DNA of 64,000 nt from Streptomyces sclerotialus (GCF_040907265.1 NZ_JBFOHP010000002.1:6386001-6450000); one strand, 5' to 3'; shown: positions 1-11,817, counted from the stretch's first letter. The notes: generated by a model from the sequence alone, not told the origin. A program made the numbers and translations.

Positions 1-2
1 CC

Positions 3-119
3 GCGCCCCGCTTTTCGTTCGAATCTACAAGACGGGTGCCCTGGCCAGCCAACCGCTTCATGGTTTCGGTGACTGCACCGGGCAGCCGCCGGGCGCGTGT
101 ACTGGGTCACATCGCGTGA
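3..119 (+). CDS. possible C-terminal end of an upstream gene
   Basis: An open frame runs from the left edge to a TGA at 117-119 and ends with the residues RARVLGHIA. It has no start inside the window and I do not recognise the sequence. Because it is short and its third positions are only moderately G/C rich, it could be a chance open frame. If real, it is the tail of the gene before the xanthine dehydrogenase operon. Confidence 0.25.
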   Translation, partial: APRFSFESTRRVPWPANRFMVSVTAPGSRRARVLGHIA

Positions 120-189
120 ACGGCAGAGGAACAACCCGAGGGACGGCGGCCGGATGGCTTCGGCGGCGCTCCTGTTGCCGTAGGCCCCG

Positions 190-217
190 TTGACACCGAA
201 GACCGTAGTAATTACGG
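190..217 (+). promoter_or_regulatory. putative promoter and palindrome before the xanthine dehydrogenase operon
   Basis: TTGACA at 190-195 is a good -35 hexamer. The best-spaced -10 is weak (TACGGC at 213-218, 17-bp spacer). A perfect palindrome, CCGTA-GTAAT-TACGG, lies at 203-217 across the -10 region, about 30 bp before the first start codon. This is a typical place for a repressor site. The cognate regulator is unknown. The arms do not match the TTCAAC-type sites found elsewhere in this window. Confidence 0.5.
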
Positions 218-244
218 CACGATTTTCGTAGAAGAGAGCCACAC

Positions 245-1147
245 ATGGACTTCCTTCGCCCCGCCAGCTGGGAGGAGGCGCTCGCCGTCAAGGCCGAGCA
301 CCCCACCGCTGTGCCGATTGCGGGCGGCACGGACGTGATGGTCGAGATCAACTTCGACCACCGCCGCCCCGAGTACCTGATGGATCTGAACCGCATCGGT
401 GATCTGCGGGAGTGGGAGGTCGGTGCGGACACCGTCCGGCTGGGTGCCTCCGTGCCGTACACGCAGATCATGGAGAACCTGCGGACCGAGCTGCCCGGCC
501 TGGCGCTCGCCTCGCACACCGTCGCCTCCCCGCAGATCCGTAACCGCGGCGGCGTCGGCGGCAACCTCGGCACCGCGTCCCCCGCGGGCGACGCGCACCC
601 CGCGCTGCTGGCCTCCGGCGGCGAGGTCGAGGTGGAGTCGGCGGCCCGTGGCGTCCGCATGATCCCCATCGACGAGTTCTACGTCGGCGTGAAGCGCAAC
701 GCCATGGCGCCGGACGAGCTGATCCGCGCCGTCCACCTGCCGAAGGCCACCGGGCCGCAGCAGTTCTCCAAGGTCGGCACGCGCAACGCCATGGTCATCG
801 CGGTGTGCGCGTTCGGCATCGCGCTGCACCCGGAGACGAAGACCGTACGGACCGGCATCGGGTCCGCGGCGCCCACCCCGGTACGCGCCAAGGAGGCCGA
901 GACCTTCCTCGCCGCGGCGCTGGAGGAGGCCGGGCTCTGGGAGTCCGGCGAGCCGGTCCCGGTGTCCGTGGCGAAGCAGTTCGCCCAGCTGGCGACCGGG
1001 GCCTGCAACCCGATCGACGACGTGCGCGGCAGCGCGAAGTACCGCCGGCACGCGGTCGGCGTGATGGCCCGCCGCACGCTCGGCTGGGTCTGGGAGTCCT
1101 ACCGCGGCAACGGCCGCACTGCACAGGGAGGCGCACAGTGCGCGTGA
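245..1147 (+). CDS. xanthine dehydrogenase FAD-binding subunit
   Basis: This is the FAD-binding subunit (CoxM/XdhB class) of a molybdenum hydroxylase. It passes electrons from the Fe-S subunit to the final acceptor during oxidation of hypoxanthine and xanthine to urate. The 300-residue protein has the N-terminal FAD loop VPIAGGTDVM (about 23-32) and the signature RNRGGVGGNLGTASPAGD (about 99-116), followed by the usual C-terminal CO-dehydrogenase flavoprotein domain. A GAAGAGAG ribosome site precedes the ATG. Its end overlaps the next gene by 10 bp, so translation is probably coupled. The window context (purine transport, XdhC, uricase) favours xanthine over CO or aldehyde as substrate. Confidence 0.9.
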   Translation: MDFLRPASWEEALAVKAEHPTAVPIAGGTDVMVEINFDHRRPEYLMDLNRIGDLREWEVGADTVRLGASVPYTQIMENLRTELPGLALASHTVASPQIRNRGGVGGNLGTASPAGDAHPALLASGGEVEVESAARGVRMIPIDEFYVGVKRNAMAPDELIRAVHLPKATGPQQFSKVGTRNAMVIAVCAFGIALHPETKTVRTGIGSAAPTPVRAKEAETFLAAALEEAGLWESGEPVPVSVAKQFAQLATGACNPIDDVRGSAKYRRHAVGVMARRTLGWVWESYRGNGRTAQGGAQCA

Positions 1148-1755
1148 AGTTCACCGTCAACGGCCGCGAGCAGACGGCCGACGACGTCTGGGAAGGCGAG
1201 AGCCTGCTGTACGTGCTCCGCGAGCGGATGGGCCTGCCGGGTTCGAAGAACGCCTGCGAGCAGGGCGAGTGCGGTTCCTGCACGGTCCGCCTGGACGGGG
1301 TGCCGGTGTGCTCCTGCCTGGTCGCGGCCGGGCAGGTCGAGGGCCGCGACGTGGTCACCGTCGAGGGCCTGGCCGACTTCGCCCAGCAGCGCGCCGAGCG
1401 CGCCGGCTGCGGTACGGGGGTCTGCGGCGGCAAGGGCACGACGCTGGACGAGGCCAAGGGCTGGGCCGCCAGGCCCACCGGTACGGGCGACAGCCAGGCG
1501 GGTGAGCAGGTACGGCTCTCGCCGATCCAGCAGGCCTTCATCGACGCGGGCGCCGTGCAGTGCGGCTTCTGCACGCCGGGCCTGCTGGTCGCCGCCGACG
1601 AGCTGCTGGAGCGGAACGCCCAGCCGTCCGACGCCGACATCCGCGAGGCGCTGTCGGGCAACCTGTGCCGCTGCACGGGCTACGAGAAGATCCTCGACGC
1701 GGTCCGCCTCGCGGCTGCCCGCGGCGAGACCGAGACCGCAGGAACGGGGGCCTGA
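1138..1755 (+). CDS. xanthine dehydrogenase 2Fe-2S subunit
   Basis: This small subunit carries two [2Fe-2S] clusters between the molybdenum centre and FAD. GTG at 1138 is chosen because GGGAGG lies six bases upstream and the product then starts VRVKFTVNG, the normal start of a plant-type ferredoxin fold. Cluster ligands are C40, C45, C48 and C60 in the N-terminal domain (motif CEQGECGSC), and C142, C145, C177 and C179 in the C-terminal helical domain (motifs QCGFCTPG and NLCRCTGY). The two domains are separated by about 45 extra residues (roughly 83-127) with two further cysteines (C91, C96), making the protein 205 aa instead of the usual ~160. Three bases separate it from the next start. Confidence 0.93.
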   Translation: MRVKFTVNGREQTADDVWEGESLLYVLRERMGLPGSKNACEQGECGSCTVRLDGVPVCSCLVAAGQVEGRDVVTVEGLADFAQQRAERAGCGTGVCGGKGTTLDEAKGWAARPTGTGDSQAGEQVRLSPIQQAFIDAGAVQCGFCTPGLLVAADELLERNAQPSDADIREALSGNLCRCTGYEKILDAVRLAAARGETETAGTGA

Positions 1756-1757
1756 CC

Positions 1758-4142
<2,385 letters not shown>

Positions 4143-4320
4143 GTCCTCCGGGCGGTGCGGACGGTTTGGGGTGTCCTGTCCGTCCTCCCGCGGTTCGTAC
4201 CGCCCGGAGTTTCCCCCACGTCAGCCACGCCTCCTAGGATCCGTCCTCGGCGCCGCATCTGGCTGAAAAACGTTCGTCTCGGGCCGTCCCCCGGGTCGTG
4301 CGGCCCGCTCCATCCCAAAT

Positions 4321-4342
4321 CTCACAATTCCCCCCTTGTGAG
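4321..4342. promoter_or_regulatory. inverted repeat before the purine permease
   Basis: CTCACAA (4321-4327) and TTGTGAG (4336-4342) form a perfect 7-bp inverted repeat around an eight-base T/C spacer. It ends 30 bp before the permease ATG. The AT-rich arms and position suggest an operator. It lacks the GC-rich stem and T-tract of a terminator. Confidence 0.45.
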
Positions 4343-4372
4343 TGCCCCTATGAACCTTGGGAGATAGGCACC

Positions 4373-5812
4373 ATGACCCAGCCCACCATCGAGCCGACCA
4401 CGGCGGAGGACGCCGGCGCGGGTACGCGCCAGCCCGCCGGCCGGTCGTGGCTCGACCGGTACTTCCACATATCCGAGCGCGGCTCGACCCTCGGCCGGGA
4501 GCTGCGCGGCGGCATCACCACCTTCATGGCGATGGCGTACATCCTCCTGCTCAACCCCGTCCTGCTCAGCGGCAAGGACGCGGTGGGCGGCACGCTCGCC
4601 CCCAGTGCCGTGATCACGGCGACGGCCTTCGCGGCCGCCCTCGCGACGCTGCTCATGGGCATCGTCGGCAAGGTGCCGCTGGCCCTCGCCGCCGGCCTGA
4701 GCGTCTCGGGCGTCCTCGGCACCCAGGTGATCAGCGACATGTCCTGGCCGCAGGCCATGGGCATGTGTGTGATCTACGGCGTGGTGATCATGCTCCTGGT
4801 GATCAGCGGTCTCCGCGAGAAGATCATGAACGCGATCCCGCTCGGCCTCAAGCACGCCATCACCATCGGCATCGGGCTCTTCGTCACCATGATCGGCCTG
4901 GTCAAGGCCGGGTTCGTCGGCATCGGCAACGCCTCGGCGCCGGTCACCCTCGGCGTGCACGGCCACCTCTCCGGCTGGCCCGTCCTGGCCTTCTGCATCA
5001 CCCTCGTCGTCATCTTCATGCTGCTGGCCCGCAACGTGCCCGGCGCGATCCTGATCGGCATCGCCGTCGGCACCGTCTTCTCGCTGATCGTCACCGCGGC
5101 CTTCGGGCTGGGCGACAAGCAGTGGGGCCTGGCCACGCCGGAGCTCCCGGACACCGTCGTCTCCACCCCCGACTTCGGCCTGTTCGGCAAGATCGAGTTC
5201 GGCGGCTTCGCCGAGCTCGGCGCCACCACCGTGGCGATGGTCGTCTTCACCCTGGTCCTGGCCGGCTTCTTCGACGCCATGGCGACGATCATCGCCGTCG
5301 GCCAGGAGGCCAAGCTCGCCGACCACCTCGGCCGGATGCCGGGCCTGAACAAGGCGCTGCTCATCGACGGCGCGGGCGGCGCGATCGGCGGCGTCTCCGG
5401 CGCCTCGGGCCAGACCGTCTTCATCGAGTCCGCCAGCGGCGTCGGCGAGGGAGCCCGTACCGGCCTCTCGGCCACCGTCACCGGCCTGCTCTTCGGCGCG
5501 GCGCTGCTCTTCACCCCGCTGGCGGAGATCGTGCCCGCCCAGGTCGCGTCCGCCGCGCTGGTCGTCATCGGTTCGATGATGATGCAGAACGCACGGCACG
5601 TGGACTGGCGCGACCGGTCCGTGGCGATCCCGGTCTTCCTGACCGTGGTGATCATGCCGTTCACGTACTCGATCGTGAACGGTGTGGCGGTGGGCGTCAT
5701 CTCGTACTGCGCGATCAAGCTCGCGCAGGGCAAGTGGCGCGAGCCGGGTCCGCTGATGTGGATCCTCTCGCTGGTGTTCATCGCCAACTTCGCCTTCAAC
5801 GACATCGGGTAG
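4373..5812 (+). CDS. AzgA-type adenine/guanine/hypoxanthine permease (NCS2 superfamily)
   Basis: This is a 479-residue multi-pass membrane protein of the AzgA/PbuG branch (COG2252), which imports hypoxanthine, guanine or adenine with protons. The signature LRGGITTFMAMAYILLLNP opens the first membrane helix, after about 55 soluble residues. Later come GQTVFIESASGVGEGARTG and many hydrophobic helices. The ATG at 4373 follows GGGAG by about ten bases; upstream in-frame codons have no such site. It sits between the xanthine dehydrogenase subunits and XdhC, which fits supply of hypoxanthine for oxidation. It is distinct in sequence from the three NCS2 permeases at 31.7-37.9 kb. Confidence 0.9.
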   Translation: MTQPTIEPTTAEDAGAGTRQPAGRSWLDRYFHISERGSTLGRELRGGITTFMAMAYILLLNPVLLSGKDAVGGTLAPSAVITATAFAAALATLLMGIVGKVPLALAAGLSVSGVLGTQVISDMSWPQAMGMCVIYGVVIMLLVISGLREKIMNAIPLGLKHAITIGIGLFVTMIGLVKAGFVGIGNASAPVTLGVHGHLSGWPVLAFCITLVVIFMLLARNVPGAILIGIAVGTVFSLIVTAAFGLGDKQWGLATPELPDTVVSTPDFGLFGKIEFGGFAELGATTVAMVVFTLVLAGFFDAMATIIAVGQEAKLADHLGRMPGLNKALLIDGAGGAIGGVSGASGQTVFIESASGVGEGARTGLSATVTGLLFGAALLFTPLAEIVPAQVASAALVVIGSMMMQNARHVDWRDRSVAIPVFLTVVIMPFTYSIVNGVAVGVISYCAIKLAQGKWREPGPLMWILSLVFIANFAFNDIG

Positions 5813-5894
5813 GGCAGCCCACCCGCGCCGGGCACCGTGCCCGGGCGGAGCGGCCGCATCGGCCCTCCGCGCCCTCGCAGAAAAGGAGCTGGAC

Positions 5895-7088
5895 ATGCTG
5901 GACATCGCCGACGAGCTGAACCGGTGGGTCGAGCAGGGACGCGACTTCGCCGTGGCCACCGTGGTGGGCGTCGGCGGCAGCGCGCCCCGGCAACCGGGCG
6001 CCGCCCTCGCCGTCGACCGCGACGGCACGGCGATCGGGTCCGTCTCCGGCGGTTGCGTGGAGGGCGCGGTGTACGAGCTGTGCCAACAGGCCCTGGAGAC
6101 CGGCGAACCGGTCCTGGAGCAGTTCGGCTACAGCGACGAGGACGCCTTCGCGGTCGGCCTGACCTGCGGCGGCATCATCGACATCCTCGTCACCCCGGTA
6201 CGCGCGGGCGCCCTGGAGCCATCGGAGGGGCCGGACGACCCCCCGGCCCCGGTGGACAGCACCTCCAGGACGCTCGTGGCCGCGGTGGCCGCCGCCGTCA
6301 CCGCCGAGGCGGCGGCCCTCGCGCGCATCGTCTCCGGCCCGGCCGGACTCCTCGGCCGCGCCCTCCTCGTCCGCGCCGACGGCAGCCACACCGGCAGCCT
6401 CGGCGGCCACCCCGCGCTGGACCGCACCGCGGTCGCGCACGCCCGTGCCCTGCTGGACGCCGGCCGCACGGCCACCGTGGAGATCGGCGCGGACGGCAGC
6501 CAGTGCGGCGTCCCGCTGACCCTGCTCGTCGAGTCGTCCGTGCCGCCCCCGCGAATGCTCGTCTTCGGGGCCATCGACTTCGCCGCAGCCCTGGTGCGGG
6601 CCGGCAAGTTCCTCGGGTACCACGTCACCGTCTGCGACGCCCGGCCCGTCTTCGCCACCAAGGCGCGCTTCCCCGACGCCGACGAGATCGTGGTCGACTG
6701 GCCGCACCGCTACCTCGACACCCAGGAGCTGGACTCCCGCGCGGTGCTCTGCGTGCTCACCCACGACGCCAAGTTCGACGTACCGCTGCTGGAGCGCGCC
6801 CTGCGGCTCCCCGTCGCCTACGTCGGCGCCATGGGCTCCCGCCGCACCCACCTGGACCGGCTGCGCCGCCTCCGCGAGGCGGGCCTGACCGACCTGGAGA
6901 CCGGCCGGCTCCGCTCCCCGATCGGCCTCGACCTCGGCGCCCGTACGCCCGAGGAGACCGCACTGTCGATCGCGGCCGAGATCGTCGCCGCCCGGCGCGG
7001 GGGCACGGGCGTGCCCCTCACCGGTGCGCATACCCCGATCCATCACGACACGTCGGTCACCGCACGCCGTATCGGTTCCGTTGCCTGA
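5895..7088 (+). CDS. XdhC/CoxI-family molybdenum cofactor maturation protein
   Basis: Members of this family bind molybdopterin cofactor and hand it, sulfurated, to xanthine dehydrogenase. The 397-residue product has the N-terminal XdhC/CoxI domain, with GSAPRQPGA near 35 and SVSGGCVEGAV near 53. It also has a C-terminal Rossmann-type domain, with RMLVFGAIDFAAALVRAG near 220 and YVGAMGSRRT near 316. AAGGAG lies just before the ATG. Its position behind the xdh genes and the permease fits a dedicated chaperone for this enzyme. A second cofactor gene, MocA-like, is at 40.8 kb. Confidence 0.9.
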   Translation: MLDIADELNRWVEQGRDFAVATVVGVGGSAPRQPGAALAVDRDGTAIGSVSGGCVEGAVYELCQQALETGEPVLEQFGYSDEDAFAVGLTCGGIIDILVTPVRAGALEPSEGPDDPPAPVDSTSRTLVAAVAAAVTAEAAALARIVSGPAGLLGRALLVRADGSHTGSLGGHPALDRTAVAHARALLDAGRTATVEIGADGSQCGVPLTLLVESSVPPPRMLVFGAIDFAAALVRAGKFLGYHVTVCDARPVFATKARFPDADEIVVDWPHRYLDTQELDSRAVLCVLTHDAKFDVPLLERALRLPVAYVGAMGSRRTHLDRLRRLREAGLTDLETGRLRSPIGLDLGARTPEETALSIAAEIVAARRGGTGVPLTGAHTPIHHDTSVTARRIGSVA

Positions 7089-7195
7089 GACAGCGGGTGC
7101 CGCTGCCGGTAAGTGGACGATAAGATCGGCGGCCGGCCGTCCGCGCCATCCGTGGGCGGCTGTCGCCATGTCCGAGAACGAAGGAACACTGCACG

Positions 7196-7351
7196 ATGAA
7201 CTCGCCGGACAGACCCCTCACCCCGATCTACGACCAGCTCCTCGCCGAGCAGGGTGACGTCGCCACCGAGGCGCGCGAGTACGCCGAGAAGACCGAGCGG
7301 GAAGCCAACGAAGTACTGGACTTCGGCATGCCCGCGCCCTCGGCGCAGTAG
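7196..7351 (+). CDS. small 51-residue protein of unknown function
   Basis: An ATG at 7196, 11 bases after GAAGGA, opens a 51-codon frame. The protein begins MNSPDRPLTPIYDQLLAEQG and ends FGMPAPSAQ. It is charged (many E, R and D) and likely mostly helical, with no membrane segment. Third positions are strongly G/C, and the frame ends three bases before a perfect terminator hairpin, which supports a real gene. I do not know a function. It may be co-transcribed with the XdhC gene 107 bp upstream. Confidence 0.65.
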   Translation: MNSPDRPLTPIYDQLLAEQGDVATEAREYAEKTEREANEVLDFGMPAPSAQ

Positions 7352-7353
7352 TA

Positions 7354-7383
7354 CCCGGGCACGCGGGCGACCGCGTGCCCGGG
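7354..7383. terminator. perfect hairpin between convergent genes
   Basis: CCCGGGCACGCGG and CCGCGTGCCCGGG form a 13-bp perfect stem around a GCGA loop. It lies exactly between the 51-aa gene (+) and the phosphatase gene (-), so it probably stops transcription from both sides. Confidence 0.8.
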
Positions 7384-7386
7384 GCT

Positions 7387-9075
7387 TCAGTCACCGGGTA
7401 CGCGCAGCGCCAGCAGGGCCACGTCGTCCTCGTTCGCGGCGTACAGGGCCCGGCTGATGAGCTGGTCGCAGAACTCGTCCAGGGAGTGGTCGGCGAGCGC
7501 GGCGGCGAAGCCGGCCAGCTGCTCCAGGCCCTCGCTCAGCGGCAGGCCACGCGCCTCGATCAGGCCGTCGGTGTAGAGCACGACCGTGCTGCGCGGCGGC
7601 AGTGCCTGCACGAAGTCGGTGCGCTCCGGCGACAGCTCCGTACCGAGTACCAGGTCGGCGGCGTCCTGCTCCAGGAAGCACACCCGGCCGTCGTCGTGGA
7701 CCAGCAGCGGCGGCGGATGCCCGGCGTTGGTCCAGCGCAGCCGCCAGTCGCCGTCCCGCTCGACATGAGCGAGGATCATGGTCGCCAGCTGGACGTCGCT
7801 GATGTGCACCATCGCCCGGTCCAGCCGGTCGACGGTGACCGACGGCGCCTCGGTGTGCTCCCAGGCGAAGGCGCGCAGCATGTTGCGTACCTGCGCCATG
7901 CAGGCCGCCGCCTGCAGGTCGTGGCCCACCACGTCCCCGATGACCAGCGCCGTCGCCCCGCCGGGCAGCCGGAACACGTCGTACCAGTCGCCGCCGACCC
8001 GGGAGGCGTGCGGCGCCGGGTGGTAACGCACCGTCATCTCCAGGCCCTCGAGGTGGGGGAGCGGCGGCAGCAGATGGCGCTGCATGGTCTCGGCGACCCG
8101 CCGCTGCCGCTCGTACAGCTGCGCGTTGTCCACGGCGAGCCCGGCCCGGCGGGCGATGTCGTCGACCAGCGCCAGCTCGGCGGCGTCGAACGGCTTCTGC
8201 TGCTCCGTACGGACCAGGGTCAGCGCGCCCAGCACCTTGCCGGGCCCGCGCAGCGGCGCGATCACCGCGGACCGCATGCCGATCGCCTGGAACATCTCGC
8301 GCTGCTGGACGGCGACGCCGGAGTCCGGCGGTCCCGCGTAGTCGTCCGGCGAGACGATCCGCGGCGCGGCCCCGCGCAGCACGCTGGACAGCGGCATCCG
8401 CGACGTCTCCAGCACCGGCGGCATCGGGCCGGCCAGCTCGTCGACCCGTACGTGCTGCCCTTTCACGTGGTGCACGACGGCGACCCGGCGCAGCGAGTTC
8501 TGCTCCTCCAGCAGATCCACCACCGCCCAGTCCGCCAATCGGGGCACGACCAGCCGTACGAGCCGCTTCAGCGATTCGTCCAGGTCCAGGGTGGAGGTGA
8601 GCACCGCGGTGGTCTCGGCGACCATGGTCAGCCGGTCGGCGAGGTCGGTGAGGGCCGCGACGTTCTCCGCGTCGGCGGGCTCGTGCTCCTCCTCCGGCGG
8701 CCGCTCGAAGAAGATCACGACGGCGCCGTCCCGCGCCCCGTCCACGTGGTACGGCACGGACAGCCCGCCGACGCAGATCAGCTCCCCGTCCCCGCGCGCG
8801 AACCACTGGCAGCCGTCCAGGGACACGCTCTCGCCCGCCAGGAACGCCTGCAGCAGACGGCAGTTCGGCCGCGGCAGCCGGGTGCCGTCCGGTCTGCGGT
8901 GCAGCAGCTCGTGCGGGTCGGCGCCCAGCAGCTCGGCGGCCGGGCGGTGCAGCAGCTCCTCGGCCCTGGCGTTCACCAGGGAGATCCGGCCGAAGCCGTC
9001 CTGGACGTAGACGCCGGCCGTCAGCCCGGCGAGCACCACGGACGCAGTCTCGCTCCCGGTCGCGGGACCTGACAC
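7387..9075 (-). CDS. PAS-GAF-PP2C (SpoIIE-type) serine/threonine phosphatase
   Basis: This 562-residue soluble sensor phosphatase carries an N-terminal PAS-like domain (about 10-125), a GAF domain (about 150-300) and a C-terminal SpoIIE/RsbU phosphatase domain (about 345-560). Metal-binding motifs are visible as RVGGDWYDVF and VIGDVVGHD. Such proteins usually dephosphorylate anti-anti-sigma factors in partner-switching cascades, with the PAS/GAF part sensing a small ligand or redox state. The GTG start follows GAGGAGGG. No sigma or anti-sigma gene is adjacent, so the target is unknown. Confidence 0.85.
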   Translation of the reverse strand: MSGPATGSETASVVLAGLTAGVYVQDGFGRISLVNARAEELLHRPAAELLGADPHELLHRRPDGTRLPRPNCRLLQAFLAGESVSLDGCQWFARGDGELICVGGLSVPYHVDGARDGAVVIFFERPPEEEHEPADAENVAALTDLADRLTMVAETTAVLTSTLDLDESLKRLVRLVVPRLADWAVVDLLEEQNSLRRVAVVHHVKGQHVRVDELAGPMPPVLETSRMPLSSVLRGAAPRIVSPDDYAGPPDSGVAVQQREMFQAIGMRSAVIAPLRGPGKVLGALTLVRTEQQKPFDAAELALVDDIARRAGLAVDNAQLYERQRRVAETMQRHLLPPLPHLEGLEMTVRYHPAPHASRVGGDWYDVFRLPGGATALVIGDVVGHDLQAAACMAQVRNMLRAFAWEHTEAPSVTVDRLDRAMVHISDVQLATMILAHVERDGDWRLRWTNAGHPPPLLVHDDGRVCFLEQDAADLVLGTELSPERTDFVQALPPRSTVVLYTDGLIEARGLPLSEGLEQLAGFAAALADHSLDEFCDQLISRALYAANEDDVALLALRVPGD

Positions 9076-9198
9076 GGGCGGCCCTCCTCACTCACGCCAC
9101 ACTGACCGACGACCATCTCCAGCGTCTCGCAGGATGGCGGCCGTGGCCTGCCCGGAGCCCCGGGGGAGTGGTGTCCGCGCGGCCCGCGGCGGTGGGCG

Positions 9199-10038
9199 TC
9201 AGGGCAGCAGCCCGGCCCGGCGGGCCTCGACCACGGCCTGCAGCCGGGTGTGGGCGCCCAGCTTGCGCATGGCGGAGCGCAGGTACCCCTTGACCGTCTC
9301 CGGGCGCAGCCCCAGCCGCTCGGCGACCGCGGCGTTCGTCGCGCCGGAGGCCACGCAGGAGAGCACGTCCACCTCGCGCGGCGACAGGCTCACCGTGCTG
9401 TCCTCGCGGGATCCGCCCGAGGCCGCCGCGAGCCGGCCGCAGGCCGCCAGCATCTCCTGCCGCAGCAGCGGGTCGCCGACCCGCTGGGCCAGGGTGCGCA
9501 GCGCGCTGTGCGCCTCCCTGACCTCTTCCCACATCACCGGGTCGGCGGCCGTCGGCTGCCGGGCCACCGACAGCAGCCGCTCCGCCTCGTCCTGCACCAC
9601 CAGCGCCTGCTCCAGCTCCCTGGCCGCCTCCAGCGCGGCGGACAGCGGCCGGTCGCCCAGTTGCAGCGGCTGCCGCAGTGCCCCGTACAGCACGCCGCGC
9701 ACCCGCCGCCGCACCACCACCGGCACCGCCAGCACGGACTTCAGCCCCTCGGCCGCCACCGCCGCGTCGTACTCGTGGCTGATCACCACGGAGGCCTGGT
9801 AGTCGGTCACGGCGAAGGGCCGGGAGCGGGCCGCGGCCTTGCCGCCCAGCCCGTTGCCCGAGTGGATGTGCAGGCCGCGCAGCGCGGTGGTGGCGGTACC
9901 GGTCGTCTCGCCGATGCGGAAGCGGTTCGTGCCCGAGAGCAGGCCGCCGAAGGCCACGGGCAGGCCGCTGGCCCTGCGCAGCCGCTGGAGTGCCGCCCTG
10001 ACCTCCGCGGATCCGCTCCGTTCCGCGTCGTTCTCCAC
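9199..10038 (-). CDS. GAF-domain LuxR-family transcriptional regulator
   Basis: The 279-residue protein has a GAF-like sensor region (about 15-160) with GETTGTATTALRGLHIHSG, and a C-terminal LuxR/GerE helix-turn-helix (about 215-279). The latter starts LSPREVDVLSCVASGATN and continues ERLGLRPETVKGYL. GGAGG precedes the GTG. It is divergent, across a 93-bp gap, from the acyl-CoA ligase gene pair. By analogy with GAF-LuxR regulators next to fatty or aromatic acid catabolic genes, it may control that pair. This is inference from position. Confidence 0.8.
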   Translation of the reverse strand: MENDAERSGSAEVRAALQRLRRASGLPVAFGGLLSGTNRFRIGETTGTATTALRGLHIHSGNGLGGKAAARSRPFAVTDYQASVVISHEYDAAVAAEGLKSVLAVPVVVRRRVRGVLYGALRQPLQLGDRPLSAALEAARELEQALVVQDEAERLLSVARQPTAADPVMWEEVREAHSALRTLAQRVGDPLLRQEMLAACGRLAAASGGSREDSTVSLSPREVDVLSCVASGATNAAVAERLGLRPETVKGYLRSAMRKLGAHTRLQAVVEARRAGLLP

Positions 10039-10131
10039 CCGTCAACCTCCGCTTCCCCCCGTTCGGGGGTGGTGAGACCTGGGTCACTGATTACACGATG
10101 GCCGGAAGCCGTGGGGCAATGAGGAGGACAC

Positions 10132-11817
10132 ATGGCGGACACGCGCGGGACGAGCGCGACGGAGCGGTTCCGGGCAGCACGGGACTTCCTGCTGCGGCAC
10201 CGGGAGGACTACGACGCGGCACGCGAGGGGTTCAGCTGGCCCCGCTTCGAGCGCTTCAACTGGGCGCTGGACTGGTTCGACGCCATCGCCCGTGACAACG
10301 AACGGCTCGCGCTGCACATCGTCGAGGAGGACGGCCGGGAGACCCGGCTGACCTTCGAGGAGATGCGCCGCCGGTCGAACCGGGCGGCGAACTGGCTTGC
10401 CTCGAAAGGGGTACGCGCCGGCGACCGCATCATCGTCATGCTCGGCAACCAGGCCGAGCTGTGGGAGACCGCGCTCGCCGCGATGAAGCTGCGCGCCGTC
10501 GTCATCCCCGCGACGCCGCTGCTCGGCCCCGCCGACCTCACCGACCGCGTCGAGCGCGGCCGGGCCCGCCATGTGATCGTGCGGTCCGCCGACACCGCCA
10601 AGTTCGACGGCGTACCCGGCGACTACACCCGCATCGCGGTGGGCGGCGCGGCGCCGGGCTGGCTGTCGTACGAGGAGGCGTACGACAGCCCCGACACCTT
10701 CGAGGCCACGGGGGAGACCGCGCCGGACGACCCGTTGATGCTGTACTTCACCTCCGGGACGACGGCCCGCCCCAAGCTGGTGGAGCACACCCACGTCTCG
10801 TACCCGGTCGGCCACCTGGCGACGATGTACTGGATCGGGCTCAAGCCCGGCGACGTGCACCTGAACATCTCCTCGCCGGGCTGGGCCAAGCACGCCTGGT
10901 CCAACCTCTTCGCGCCCTGGAACGCCGAGGCCACCGTCTTCCTCCACAACTACGCCCGGTTCGACGCGGCGCGGCTGATGGCGGAGATGGACCGGGCGCG
11001 CGTCACCAGCTTCTGCGCACCGCCCACCGTCTGGCGGATGCTCATCCAGGCCGACCTGTCCGCGCTGAAGACCGCGCCCCGCGAGGTCGTCGCGGCCGGC
11101 GAGCCGCTCAACCCGGAGATCATCGAGCAGGTACGGCAGAGCTGGGGCGTGACCATCCGCGACGGCTTCGGCCAGACCGAGACGGCCGTCCAGGTCGCCA
11201 ACACCCCGGGCCAGCCGCTGAAGCCCGGCTCCATGGGCCGCCCCACGCCCGGCTACGACGTGGTGCTGCTGGACCCGGTGACCGGCGAGCCGGGCGACGA
11301 GGGCGAGATCGCGCTCGACCTGCGCGGCCGCCCGGTCGGCGTGCTGGCCGGCTACCACGGCGACCCGGAGCGCACCGCCGAGGCGATGGCCGGCGGCTAC
11401 TACCGCACCGGCGACATCGGATCCCGGGACGGCGACGGCTACCTCACGTACATCGGCCGCGCCGACGACGTCTTCAAGGCCTCCGACTACAAGATCAGCC
11501 CGTTCGAGCTGGAGAGCGCGCTGCTGGAGCACGAGGCCGTCGCCGAGGCCGCCGTCGTGCCCGCGCCCGACCCGCTGCGGCTCGCCGTGCCCAAGGCGTA
11601 CATCGTGCTGGCCGCGGGCTGGGAGCCGGGCCCGGAGACCGCCGAGGCGCTCTTCGCGCACTCCCGCGAGGTGCTGGCCCCGTACAAGCGCGTCCGGGTC
11701 CTGGAGTTCGCCGAGCTGCCCAAGACCGTCTCCGGCAAGATCCGCCGCATCGAGCTGCGCGAGCGCACCGCCCACGGCGACCGCGGCGCCGAGTACCGCG
11801 AGGAGGATTACCGATGA
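10132..11817 (+). CDS. acyl-CoA synthetase, medium-chain/acetyl-CoA synthetase-like
   Basis: This is a 561-residue adenylate-forming enzyme that activates a carboxylic acid with ATP and CoA. The ATP loop is [17 protein letters not shown] (about 204-220), the A5 motif is [10 protein letters not shown] (about 344), the A8 region is [15 protein letters not shown], and the C-terminal lysine lies in [10 protein letters not shown]. The extended N-terminus [17 protein letters not shown] is typical of the ACSM/benzoate-type branch. The chain length or aromatic nature of the substrate cannot be read from the sequence. The gene overlaps the next ligase by ATGA, so both are made together. Confidence 0.85.
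   Translation: MADTRGTSATERFRAARDFLLRHREDYDAAREGFSWPRFERFNWALDWFDAIARDNERLALHIVEEDGRETRLTFEEMRRRSNRAANWLASKGVRAGDRIIVMLGNQAELWETALAAMKLRAVVIPATPLLGPADLTDRVERGRARHVIVRSADTAKFDGVPGDYTRIAVGGAAPGWLSYEEAYDSPDTFEATGETAPDDPLMLYFTSGTTARPKLVEHTHVSYPVGHLATMYWIGLKPGDVHLNISSPGWAKHAWSNLFAPWNAEATVFLHNYARFDAARLMAEMDRARVTSFCAPPTVWRMLIQADLSALKTAPREVVAAGEPLNPEIIEQVRQSWGVTIRDGFGQTETAVQVANTPGQPLKPGSMGRPTPGYDVVLLDPVTGEPGDEGEIALDLRGRPVGVLAGYHGDPERTAEAMAGGYYRTGDIGSRDGDGYLTYIGRADDVFKASDYKISPFELESALLEHEAVAEAAVVPAPDPLRLAVPKAYIVLAAGWEPGPETAEALFAHSREVLAPYKRVRVLEFAELPKTVSGKIRRIELRERTAHGDRGAEYREEDYR

Noticed and set aside
1..32. GTTCGAATC sequence resembling a tRNA T-loop
   Set aside because: No cloverleaf arms or acceptor stem could be built around it.
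7375..9072. Long plus-strand open frame opposite the PP2C phosphatase
   Set aside because: The minus-strand frame has PAS, GAF and phosphatase motifs; the plus frame has none.
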